Assembly: GCF_029873635.1 (NCBI RefSeq)
Contig: NC_080418.1
Coordinates: 15,231,562-15,295,561, forward strand
Direction: 5' to 3'
From: Malania oleifera
Taxonomy: Eukaryota; Streptophyta; Magnoliopsida; Santalales; Ximeniaceae
DNA length: 64,000 nt
Below the pieces are notes generated by a model. That model was not told the DNA's origin. It was given only the letters and a program-made list of their open reading frames with translations, and did not search any database. The translations under genes and the position numbers were made by a program. Shown piece by piece: positions 1-11,520 of this stretch. Numbering within the stretch: position 1 is the stretch's first letter; the number at the start of each line of letters is the position of its first letter.

Positions 1-3000
1 GGGACGGATGACGGGCTGTGGTGGTTTTCATGGTGGACGGGCTGCTCTTACTTGTCCTAGATGTGGCCACAGACATCGAGGTGAATGCAGGATGGGTGAG
101 GATGTCTACTATCGATATGGGAGACCCGATCACAGATCTTGATTGTGTCAGGGATTGACAGCTCAGGCACCAGCTCCCAGACCATATCGGGGTGGTTATC
201 AGGTGCCCCGTGGAAGACAGTAGAGGAATACTACACCGGCAAGGGTGTACGCGTTAACGTCATGTGACGCAGATGCAGCTAGTGACGTAGTTACAGGTAC
301 CCTTACTACTTTCTCATATACAACTATTGTTTTATTTGATACAGGTGCCACCTACTCTTTTGTTTCTACGGTATATGCTAAGTTAACGGGGTATGAGGCA
401 CAGTTGCTGGATATTAGGTTAGCTGTAGCCACGCCGACTGGGTCAGTGGTGAGATGTAGAAAGGTACTCAGGAGATTCCCGGTAACTATTCAGTGAAAGA
501 TATTGCTAGCTAATTTGGTGATATTAGATATGCAAGGGTTTGACATCATTTTGGGTATGGTTGGTTGGTAGATAAATACGCTAGTATTGACTGTCATTCG
601 AAAGAAGTGATTTTCAAACCTCTAGGTGAGCCAGAATATAGATTTCTTGGTTCACAGGTACGTTCTTTGCCACAGCTTGCGTCAACTATCCAAGTGAGGA
701 AATTGATCCAAGAAGGCTGCTAGGGATTTGTTGCTTACATTAAGGAATTGCCGAAAAAAGAATTAAAACAAGATGATGTCACTGTAGTTAGAGAATTCTC
801 AGACTTATTCCCAGAAGAATTACCTGGTTTGCCACCAGATCGTGAAGTTGAGTTTACAGTGGATCTTCTACCGGGATCAGAGCCATAATCTAAAGCTCTT
901 TATCGGATGGCCCCAGTTGAGTTAAAAGAACTGAAGGATCAATTGCAAGAATTATTGGATAGAGGATTCATCAGGCCCAGTGTGTCGCCTTGGAGAGAGC
1001 CAGTCTTATTTGTGAAAAAGAAAGATGGGACCATAAGAATGTGTATAGATTATAGGGAGATAAATAAACTGACAGTTAAGAATAAATATCCACTTCCCAA
1101 GATCGACGATTTATTTGATCAGCTCCAAGGGACCCAGGTTTATTCTAAAATCGACCTGCGGTTAGGTTACCATCATGTAAAGGTGAGGGCAGAGGATGTC
1201 TCGAAAACAATGTTTCATTCGAGATAAGAGCATTACGAGTTCTTGGTGATGCCATTTGGATTAACTAATGCACCAACAATATTTATGGATTTGATAAATT
1301 GGGTGTTGCATCAATATTTGGACTAGTTCGTGGTTGTCTTTATTGATGATACAATGGTCTACTCGAGGAGCTTTGAGGAGCACGAGCATTATTTGAGACT
1401 GGTATTGCAGACATTGAGAGAGAGAAAGTTGTATGCGAAGTTCAAGAAATGTGAATTTTGGCTGAAACAGGTTTCTTTTCTCAGCCACGTGATCTCTGAG
1501 GCAGGTGTATCTGTCGATCCGAGTAAGATAAAGGCAGTGGTAAATTGGATAAGGCCAAGAAATGTTCAAGAGGTTAGAAGTTTTTTGGGTTTAGCAGGTT
1601 ATTATCGACGCTTTTTGAATGGTTTCTCTAGTTTGTCAGGTCCATTGACGTGACTTACGAGGAAAAATGTAAGGTTTGAATGGACTGATGACTATGAGCG
1701 GAGGTTCCAGGAGTTAAAGCAGAGGTTGGTTACAGCCCCAGTATTGGCTATTCCATCCGGAGAGGATGGGTTTGTGATATACAGTGATGCGTCCCTAAAG
1801 GGGCTTGGGTGCATATTGATACAGCATGGCAGAGTCATTGCATATGCTTCTAGACAGCTTAAACAATATGAAAAGAATTACCCTGTGCATGATTTGGAGT
1901 TAGCTACAGTGGTGTACGCTTTTAAAATCTGGAGGCATTATCTGTATGGTGGGAAATGTGAAATCTTCACGAATCACAAGACTTTGAAATATTTCTTCAC
2001 CTAGAGAGAATTGAACATGAGGCAAAGAAGGTGGTTAGAACTTATCAAAGATTATGACTATACTATTAGTTACCACCCAGGGAAAGCGAATGTAGTGGCA
2101 GATGCTCTAAGCAGGAAGTCAATAGAACCAATACTAGTAGCCATAAAGATTCAGCACCCGATCCTAATGGATTTGGAGAGACTCAGTATAAAGTTGGTAG
2201 AGGATAGTCCACAAGTTTTTGTTGCTAGCCTAGTTATACAACCTACCCTATATGAGAAAATTAAAGCAGCTTAGAGTGATGATGTGAAGTTGGCGAAGGT
2301 TATGTCTAGAGTGAGGGATGGTCAGGGAGAGGAGTTTAGCATATCAGATGACGAAGCCCTGCGGTTCTGTACCAGGCTTTGTGTTCCTGCAGATACTAAG
2401 ATTAGAAGAACTGTATTGGAGGAAGCTCACAGATCCCTATACATTGTTCATCCAGGTAGTACTAAAATGTACAAGGATCTACAAGAGTACTTTTGGTGGA
2501 ATGGGATGAAAAGAGAAATTGCTGAATTTGTACAGCAGTGCTTGACGTGCTAGCGGGTTAACGCTGAGCACCAAAGACCAGTAGGATAGTTGCAGCCATT
2601 GTTTATTCCAGAGTGGAAGTGGGACCACGTTTCTATGGATTTCGTTATGGGGTTACCACCAGTGCGGTAGGGATTGAATGCAATTTGGGTAGTTGTAGAT
2701 TATTTGATGAAGACTGCCCATTTTATCCCTATGAAAGTCGGCTATTCCATGGACAGATTGGTAGAGATATATGTTCAGGAGATAGTTCGCGTCCATGGTG
2801 TACCAGTATCCATAGTATCATATCGGGATCCTCGCTTTACTTCGCGATTTTGGAAAATTTTTCAAGAGGCTATGGGTACACAGTTAGCATTTAGCACTAC
2901 TTTCCATCCTCGGAGAGATGGTCAAATTGAGAGGATAATTCAGACCTTAGAAGATATGCTTCGTGCGTGCGTGCTAGATTTTGGGGGTAGTTGGACTCAG

Positions 3001-3931
3001 TTTTTACCACTAGTTGAATTTGACTATAATAACAGCTACCAGTCTAGTATTGGCATAGCTCCCTACGAGGCATTGTATGGCAGGAGATGTCATTCTCCTC
3101 TTTTCTAGGACAAGGTAGGCGAGAGGCGAGTTTTGGGTCCAGAGATTGTACAGTAGGCTTGTAACAAGGTTCGACTAATTAAAGAAAGAATCAGTACTGC
3201 ACAGAGTCGATAGAAAAGTTATGTAGACACTCGCCACCGAGAGTTAGAGTTTGAAGTGGGAGATCGGGTATTCTTGAAAGTAGTTCCTATGAGAGGGATT
3301 ATGAGATTTGGGAAGAAGGGAAAGTTGAGCCCTAGGTATATTGGCCCTTTTGAGATACTAGAGAAAACAGGGTCAGTTGCCTACAGGCTAGCTTTACCGC
3401 CAATTTTATCCAAAATACACGACGTGTTTCATGTTGCTATACTGAGGAAATACGTCCCAGACCCGTCCCAAATTATTAGTTATGCAGAGATAAAATTTAA
3501 GGATTAATTAGCTTATGAAGAAGCACCAGTACAGATATTAGACAGAAAGACACAAGAGTTACGCACAAAAGAAATTCAGTTAGTAAAAGTTTTGTGGAAG
3601 AATAACGCTATAGAAGAAGTTTCTTGCGAACTCGAGGAGCAAATCAGACAGAAATACCCGCAGTTGTTCCAAGAGATATAAAGGTAATCAGGTAAAGTAT
3701 AATAGTTAGATAAGTTTCTCTTGTAGGTACATGTATGGATTTAGTTAGTAAATAGTTTTAGTTTTATATATGTAATCTCCTAGAACATAGTATGTAACCA
3801 TGGTATTCCTCCGCCATAAGTGAGAGTAAGTAATAAAAGAAGTAGACCAATTGCTTTCATGGGATGATAGAAGGTAATATAGATACGTAAATTTCGAGGA
3901 TCGAGGATGAAATTTTATAAGGAGGGGAGAA

Positions 3932-4203
3932 TGTAATAATCCAAAGAATTTTTCAGCATCTCGTCGACGAACACTGGGGATTCGTCAATGAGGATATAAG
4001 AGGAGCTCGTCGACAAGGACAGGTTTCGTCAACGAGAAGATACCGAGAGTGGGTTTAAAATAGATTGAAACTCGTTGACGAGGGTTCAGGTTCATCGACG
4101 AAATTTCTACAGGACTCGTCGATGAGGTGACGTGTCTTGTCAACGAATCCAGCCCTATAAATAGCTGAAACTCGGATTTTTAATCAGATTTTCAGCCTAA
4201 AAC

Positions 4204-4263
<60 letters not shown>

Positions 4264-6195
4264 TACGACCCCCTTCCCTTCTCTCTTCGATTCTGGCCCC
4301 ATTTCTCGCCGAATTGAAGATCTAAGGCCACCACAACGCTCCTGGCGAAGTTCTCTACAAGTCTACCGGAGCAGATCGTGGGGAAAGTTGGTTTGAAATT
4401 CATCCCAAATCGAGGGTAAAGTATTTTATTTAGATTATGTCTTCCTTGTAGTTATAAGAAATGTTGTAGGTAATAAAATACTGATGTTTTGTTCTAGGGG
4501 ATATTGTTTTCAGGATGTTGAGTTAGAAACCCTGCGGGTATAGAGTTAGAATTTTATAGGGGCTTTTCAGATTTAAGGTAAGGGAAATATGCTATGTTAG
4601 CAATTTTTAATATATATACAAAAGATTATGAAAGTGTATTTACAAGCAAGTATATCAGATTATTTTCTAGAGAATTATGAATATTGTTTTTATAGAAGAA
4701 TTACAGAAATTGAGCATGAGACTACGTTTATTCAAATGTGTGGCATAAGTTTATTACAGTACAATACATATAGTTTTACAGTATTACAGATATACAGATA
4801 TCCAAATATTTCAGAATATTATAAATGAATGAGACCTACAGTAATTCTTAAAAAGCATGATTTCAAAACCATAACACTCAGATAGTTTAATTTAGATAGA
4901 TTATACAGTGATAGCATCAAGATGCTACAGCAGATATACAGAGTATACAGATATTATATACAAAGCACACAGATTTTATATACAGAGCATAGAGATATTA
5001 TATACAGAGTCTACAGATAGTATACACAGAGATTTTATACAAATATTATAGATAGTATAGACAGTAAACTCAGATATTACAGATAGATAATATATATATA
5101 TATATATATTTCAGTCAGATATCTTAGATAATACAGCTCAGAATTATAGTGTTATGGTTGTTTTTGAAATCATGTTAAAATCTGTAAGATGATTATATAT
5201 TTATATATGTACACAGTATTACATGATATCAGATCCCTGTGGAAATTACAAACAGATATATGTACAGCAAAGCACGGTACCGTTGCTAGTTTCAGACACG
5301 TGCAACCACATGACTCAGATAGCATGTGGATTCCATCTAACCGTGCTAGGAGAGATTGCAGTCTCCCCAGTACGCTGGGTTGAGGTAGCCTATTAGACGA
5401 TGACAGAGGTTTAAGATAGCCCAGAGTGATTGCAGTGGGCTAAGATCTACATAGATCATTACAGATTGGCCGATGATAGAGATTGACTTACCTGGAGGGC
5501 TAACTAGAGTAAGTCCAGCCTACGGACCATACAATCCTATCATGAGGGGATAGATCATGATATACAAATCTCAGGGTATAGCAAAAGTTACTATGTACAT
5601 ATATATCACACAACAACAATTTATATTATTATTCTAGCAGTACCTTCAGATAGCAAACTCAGATACACAGTCATATTTTAAAGATTACATGATAGATAGA
5701 TATATTATGTACAGTTTATCAGTTTTCTCATATTACAGTATTATTTCAGTATTTTAACTATTTAACTCAGCCGCCACATACTAGTTATAGCATATTTCCA
5801 CTTACTAAGCATTGTCTCATCCCAGTGACTTACCATTTTTCAGGAGATCCAGTTAGGCGAGCAGATCAGGCTCGCGGGTAAAAGTTGACTTGAGCTACCT
5901 TTGTGGGAAGGGTAGGTATTTTTGAGATAATAGTTTTTTGGGACAGTTTTTAGATCATAGAGACGTCACTAGGTATTTTTGCATTGTAAATATATTTCAG
6001 AGTTCCATAGTTTTCTGGTGTTGTATTGTATATAGTAGTTCCCAGTTTTTGTTTACCACTGCCTAGTGTTGTATGATGTACAGAGTATTCCCTAGTGCTC
6101 CTTTGGGCTTGGGATGTTATTAGCAGTATTTCAGACAGATAATATTATGATTTACAGATAAGAAAAAAATGTTGAATAAATAGCAGGTCGTTACA
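3932..6195 (+). repeat. 3' LTR of element A1
   Basis: Starts TGTAATAATCC directly after a GGAGGGGAGA purine tract and ends GTCGTTACA. It is 2,264 bp, typical of long Tekay LTRs. The U3 is short: a TATA box (TATAAATAG) lies at 4156-4164, about 225 bp in, followed by a (CT)n tract at about 4207-4262 and a leader of about 1.9 kb. Degenerate TACAGATA-like repeats fill about 4880-5110. The same layout recurs in LTRs at 8582, 49435, 51834 and 58890. Confidence 0.9.
3955..4164 (+). promoter_or_regulatory. U3 palindrome array and TATA box of A1 LTR
   Basis: About eight copies of a palindrome near TCGTCGACGA occupy roughly 200 bp, from CTCGTCGACGAA near 3961 to TTGTCAACGA near 4138. A TGACGTGTC box (4128-4136, an ABRE-like ACGTGTC core) sits inside the end of the array and the TATA box follows at 4156. 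That this is the element's promoter and enhancer is inferred from position. Confidence 0.6.
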
Positions 6196-7016
6196 CCGAC
6201 TCTATATACGAGGGCGTGTGTTTATTGTCTGCCATGTAGGCAAGAGTGTCTGGTTTTATATCCGAGGGCGTGAGCCTATACCGGCTTATCACCGAAGGGT
6301 GTGGATCCACCAGTTAGCGCCGGTACGATGCCATGGTAGTTTGGGACTAGCCATGTGCTGGTGGTGCCGTGTATCGAGGGTTGGCTACGGGCTAACGCCG
6401 GATATCGCGGACTGGCTTCGAGCCGAGGGGTGTGACGACACCGGGTAGACCATGGACATGCATATGCGTGTGTGTGCATGTATGGACTGTACTGGAACTA
6501 CATTGTGAAAACACAGGAAATGCTTTTAACTGTGTATATATTTGCTGTCATGATAACACACAAATGCCACGCACTAGTGTGACCTGTATTTGCCTTACTA
6601 AGTGTGTCTCACCCTTTCTATATGTACATTTTTACAGGTCCTTCGAGTAACCGGAACTAGCGTCCTTAGGTTAGGAGCGTAGTGGCCAGTGAACTGCGTG
6701 TAGCGCTTGGGTAAGTGCTAGGACTTGTGTTTTGTGGGTTGCCATTTTGAGATGTGTTGGGCACCTATTTATATGTTTTTTATGGAACCTTGTTTCTGTT
6801 CTTGTATAGACTCTGGTATGGCACCATGCTTGTATAGAATGACCTTTTTTCGACTGCATATATTCTGTTGTGTTTGGATGTGTATAGGGTGCCTGGGAAC
6901 CCCACGGGGTCGAACCCTCATCCTTGTACTGTATCTTTAGATAGTTTGTATGATACAGGGACATATTAGATTACATTTTCACCCTTGGGTCCCATTTTCG
7001 GGTTCGGGGTGTGACA
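6196..7016 (+). repeat. B-type LTR remnant (B3), 3' part
   Basis: This stretch matches the 3' part of the LTRs at 11357-14729 and 61367-63179. Shared landmarks are the GTGTCTGG...ATATCCGAGGGCGTGAGCC block, the CCACCAGTTAGCGCCGGTACGATGCC segment in short pieces, a GTCCTTCGAGTAACCG block and the terminal GGTTCGGGGTGTGACA. Its 5' part must lie left of element A1, which inserted into it. Internal sequence of element A2 begins just after its end, so this LTR had itself inserted into A2. Confidence 0.8.
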
Positions 7017-8581
7017 CCCATACTGTGTTCCTACAGATACCGAGATCAGGAGAACTATATTGCAGGAAGCTCACAGATCCCTATACACGGTTCATCTCGG
7101 TAGTACTAAAATGTACATGGATCTACAAGAGTATTTCTGGTGGAGTGGAATGAAGAGGGAGATAGCTGAGTTTGTTCAACAGTGCTTGATGTGCCAACAG
7201 GTTAAAGCTAAGCACTAGAGACCGGCAAGACAGTTACAGTCATTGTTCATTCCAAAGTGGAAATGTGATCATGTTTCGATGGATTTTGTTAAGGTGTTAC
7301 CGTCAGTGCGTCAGGGATTGAATGCAATTTGGGTGGTTGTTGATCGTCTAATGAAGACCACTCATTTCATCCCTATTAAATTTGGTTATTCCATGGATAG
7401 GTTAACAGAGATTTATGTTCAAGAGATAGTTTGTGTTCATGGGGTACCGGTATCCATAGTCTCCGACCAAGACCCTCGGTTTACTTCACGATTTTAGAAA
7501 AGTTTTCAAAAGGCTATGGGTACACAGTTAGCATTCAGCACTGCTTTTCACCCTCAAACAGATGGGCAGACTAAGAGGACAATTCAGACTTTAGAAGATA
7601 TGCTTCGTGCTTGTATGCTTGATTTTGGAGGCAGTTGGATTCAATTTATGTCATTAGTCGAATTTGCTTATAATAATAGCTATTAGGCTAGTATCGGCAT
7701 GGCACCTTACGAAGCACTGTATGGTAGGAGGTGTCGATTTCCTCTTTTCTGGAATGAAATAGGCGAAAGGCAAATTTTAGGTCCAGAAATAATACAACAG
7801 ACGTCCGACAAGGTCCAACTAATTAAAGAAAGAATCAGCACCACGCAGAGTCGGCAGAAAAGTTACGTAGACAATTGCCGCCGAAAACTAGAATTTGATA
7901 TGGGAGATCGAATATTTTTGAAAATAGCTCCTCTTAAAGGAGTTATGAGATTTGGAAAGAATGGCAAGTTGAGCCCTAAGTATATTGGCCCTTTCGAGAT
8001 ACTAGAAAGAATAGGGTCAGTTGCCTATAGGTTAGCTTTGCCGCCAGCTTTGGCTAGAATTCATGATGTGTTTCATGTTGCTATGTTAATAAAATACATC
8101 CCAGACCCATCCCACATAATCAGCTATGCAAAGATAGAGCTTAAAGAATCTTTAGCTTATGAAGAAGTGCCAATTCAAATCTTAGATAACAAGACTCAGA
8201 AATTGCGCACGAAAGAGTTTCAATTAGTAAAAGTTTTTTGGAAAAATCATGATATAGAGGAAGCTTCTTGGGAGCTCGAGGAGCATATCAGACATAGATA
8301 CCCGCAGTTGTTCCAAGAGGATGGTGATAGCAGGTAAAGTATAAGTAATTAGATAAAGTTTCTTTTGCAGGTACATGTATTGAATTAGTTAGTAGGTGGT
8401 CTTTTAGTTTTATATGTGTAATATTCTAGAACTTAGATTGTAACCACTGTATTCCTCCGCCATAAGTGAGGGTAAGTAATAAAATAAGTAAACCCTTTAC
8501 CTTTACGAGATGGTAGAGTGTATAATGGTGTTCAATCCAGATAGTAAATTTCGAGGATGAAATTTTATAAGGAGGGGAGAA

Positions 8582-10614
8582 TGTAATAACTCGAGGAATT
8601 TTTCAGCATCTCATCGATGAACACAGGGGTTTCATCGATTAGGGTTCTTAAGTGTCTCGTCGATGAAGGCACGCCTTGTCGATGAGAAGATACCGAGAGA
8701 GGGTTTTTGGAAGCCTGAAATTCGTCGATGAGGGTACAGGTTCGTCAATTAAATTCCTTAAGAACTCATCGATAAGATGACGTGTCCCGTCGACGAATTC
8801 GGCTTTATAAATAGTAAAAACCCAAATTAATTTACAGAAACTGGCGCAGCAAACATACTCTCTCTCTCTCTCTAAAACGTCTCCCACTCCTTCTCTCTTC
8901 GATTCCGAGTTCGTTGCTCGCTGGATTGAAGATCTGAGGCTACCACAACGCTTCTGACGAAGTTCTTTACAAGTCTGCTGGAGCTTATCGTTGGTGGAGT
9001 TAGTTTGGAATTCATCCCAAACTTAGGGTAAGGTATTTTATTTAGAATATGCTTTCCCTGCAGTTATAGGAAATGTTGTATGCAGGAAAATAATGATGTT
9101 TTGTTCTGGGGGATTTCATTTTCAGGGTGTTAAGTGGAGAACCCCATAGGTGTAGGGCTAGAATTCAGTGAAGGCTTTTCAGAAACTATATAAGGAAAAT
9201 ATGCTATGCTTGGAGTTTTACAATATTAGCAGAGATTTTATATATATACCAGTTTATTATCCAGCTTGTACAGAATTAGAGTTTTCAACGCTGGTCTGAC
9301 CTAAGTAGATATTTATTTGATTTAGAATTTATATAGCACTTTGCAGCATATCACACTATACAATATCTATAGATAAAGATTGATGTATATCATAGCATAT
9401 CTCAGAATAGTTTGTTATAAATGCTTATCCAGATCAGTATACATATATATTGAAGTTTATTTAGAACAGTACATTATAATTTTTATACAGATTAGTTTAT
9501 ACAGTATTTACAGTATGTCATATTTTCCTAAGTGCCATAACACTCAGAGTATACAGATAGATTATACAAACAGAGTATACAGATAGATTATATAGTATAG
9601 CATCAAGATGCTACAGTTATTCAGATATACAATATTTACAGTACAAAATTATAGTGTTATGGTTATTTTGGAAACATGATGAAAACAGTAAAAGAGTATA
9701 TATGTATATATATAGTATCAGATCCCTGTGAAAAGATTACAGACAGATACAAAATACAGAGTACGGTACTGTTGCTAATACAGATAGAGTGCAACTACAT
9801 ATCTGAAATAGTATGTGGGTATCGTCAACTGAGCTCAGAGAGTATGCAGCTCCCTAGTTCGCTAGGTTGAGGGGGTCAATTTGACGAGGTAGCAGCCAAT
9901 CCCGCGCCTAGGAGAGTATGCAGTTTGGTCGGGCTGAGGTAGTATAAAGTATAATGACTTATCTGGAGGGCCGACCAGATTAAGTCTCGCCTACAGGCCG
10001 CACAACCCTGTCATGAGAGGTCAAATCATGATATACAGAGTTCCAGGGATAAAGCTGAGTTATGTATATGCATACAAATTTATAGTATTTGATAAATATA
10101 GTATGAAGAGTAGAAAACTCAGAAGATACAGTTATGTTTTAAACTGTGAAAAATGTAAGATATGTTTTACAGATTTATCCTTTATTACAGCTCAAATGTT
10201 ATTTAAAGTATATGTAACTTAGTCACCACAAACTGGTCATAGCATATTTTCACTTACTAAGTATCGACTCACCCTATTATTCCAACATTTTTTAGATGAG
10301 CCAGTTAGGCGAGCAGATCAAACTCACGGATAGAGATTTCTTGGTTACCCTAGTTACAAGGTAAGATGGTGCATAGTTTTGTATTTTTGAGATAGATTTT
10401 ACTTGGGAGAGATGTATTTTATGACTATGTGATGGAAATACTGAGTTATGGTATTGTATGGTATATGTGGTTGTGTGATTTATGTTTCCGCTGCATAGGT
10501 ATGATATTGTATACAGTAATACCCCAGCGTCCTTGAGGCCTGAGTTTCCATAGCAGGGATATCAAAGAAATTTATATTTTAAAAAAAAATGGTAAGAATT
10601 TTGAGGTCATTACA
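8582..10614 (+). repeat. 3' LTR of element A2
   Basis: Starts TGTAATAACTC after the same GGAGGGGAGA purine tract as A1 and ends GAGGTCATTACA. Length 2,033 bp. TATAAATAG lies at 8806-8814, followed by a short (CT)n tract near 8860. The palindrome array spans about 8606-8800, with TGACGTGTC at 8778-8786. Confidence 0.88.
8606..8814 (+). promoter_or_regulatory. U3 palindrome array and TATA box of A2 LTR
   Basis: Slots follow the same order as in A1 but are more decayed, for example CTCATCGATGAA and TTCATCGATTAG. TGACGTGTC at 8778-8786 and TATAAATAG at 8806-8814 are conserved. Function as promoter is inferred. Confidence 0.55.
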
Positions 10615-11356
10615 TACTTCATGTGCCTTCCGCCCCGGATAGGAAGATGTCGCAACACATGTAGTCACCCATATGCTTTAACCGCATATGCCGTAGGATA
10701 CCTGACTCATATTCAACAGTTGTGACTCCACCTACGACCGTAACACCCTGTAGTGCATAGATATTTCCCGCTACTTTATCTCCTTTCATCACTATCAAGT
10801 TACCCTCACACACTTTCATTTCTCCACATTCAGACTCGTAACATTATCCATTCCGGTCTAAAATTCCCAATGAAATATCATTCTTCCTTAAACTCGATTC
10901 ATGTTTTACATCACATATGGTTTTTACAACATCATTATACATTTTGATTTTGACACTTCCAATAACAAACATTTTGCATGAAATATCATTTTTCCATCAA
11001 AATGCAACCAGTATAAAGTGACCTATAGATGTCAAACCATTTTCTGGGATAAAAGCATCCAGTATCTAAGATCTAAGAATCACCCGTAAGGCACTCCAAA
11101 CCCGATGAAACACATAGCATATCTCTATCACTACATTATAAGTCTTCCTCCACTACACTTGCATATTTTGATGAACCCGTAGACATATATTGACATTCTT
11201 GTTTTCACCAAACTAATGCCAGAGAATTTTCATCCATAATGTGACACAATACGTCCTTAGTGAAACAAAAATGAATGATTGCTTCCAATTCATCCCAAGT
11301 CGTTGCATTCATGCTATCCAATTGAATTCTGTACAACCCTTTCACCATGTCTTGCT

Positions 11357-11472
11357 TGTAAGAACCCAAAATATGAAAAATAGGTTTAAATATTAAGAGA
11401 GGGGCAAAATTGGAAATTTTGGGTCAAAGGACTATAAAAGTAAATTTCCTTTGCTTCCTCATTAAGAAATCT

Positions 11473-11520
<48 letters not shown>

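Larger units (their letters stand above)
1..6195 (+). mobile_element. Ty3/gypsy element A1 (Tekay-like chromovirus), 3' part
   Basis: Fossil LTR retrotransposon entering from the left edge. Parts in order: gag zinc knuckle (about 45-130), aspartic protease with a DTGA core (about 245-500), reverse transcriptase (about 900-1660), RNase H (about 1750-2100), integrase with HHCC zinc finger and core (about 2390-3110), and a C-terminal chromodomain-like segment (about 3530-3680). A purine-rich tract just before 3932 leads into the 3' LTR. The order RT, RNase H, integrase, chromodomain and the long LTR place it in the chromoviruses, most likely Tekay/Del. It is broken, with roughly ten or more breaks, so it is an old copy. 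The five bases after its LTR (CCGAC) lie inside a B-type LTR, which shows it inserted into that LTR. Confidence 0.9.
7017..10614 (+). mobile_element. Ty3/gypsy element A2 (Tekay-like), integrase to 3' LTR
   Basis: Internal sequence starts within the integrase zinc-finger region and closely matches A1 from about 2389 on. Integrase core spans about 7240-7720. A long C-terminal reading frame at 7699-8337 runs through the LPPALARIHDVFHVAML block to a chromodomain ending in YPQLFQEDG. The element's 5' part is separated from this piece by B3 and A1 and lies outside the window. It is a broken fossil with a few breaks in the visible part. Its 3' LTR ends against minus-strand copia sequence, so A2 inserted into that older element. 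Confidence 0.88.

Noticed and set aside
4201-4262. Long CT microsatellite as a possible telomere-like or centromere repeat
   Set aside because: It is a simple (CT)n tract inside an LTR leader, with no TTTAGGG units.
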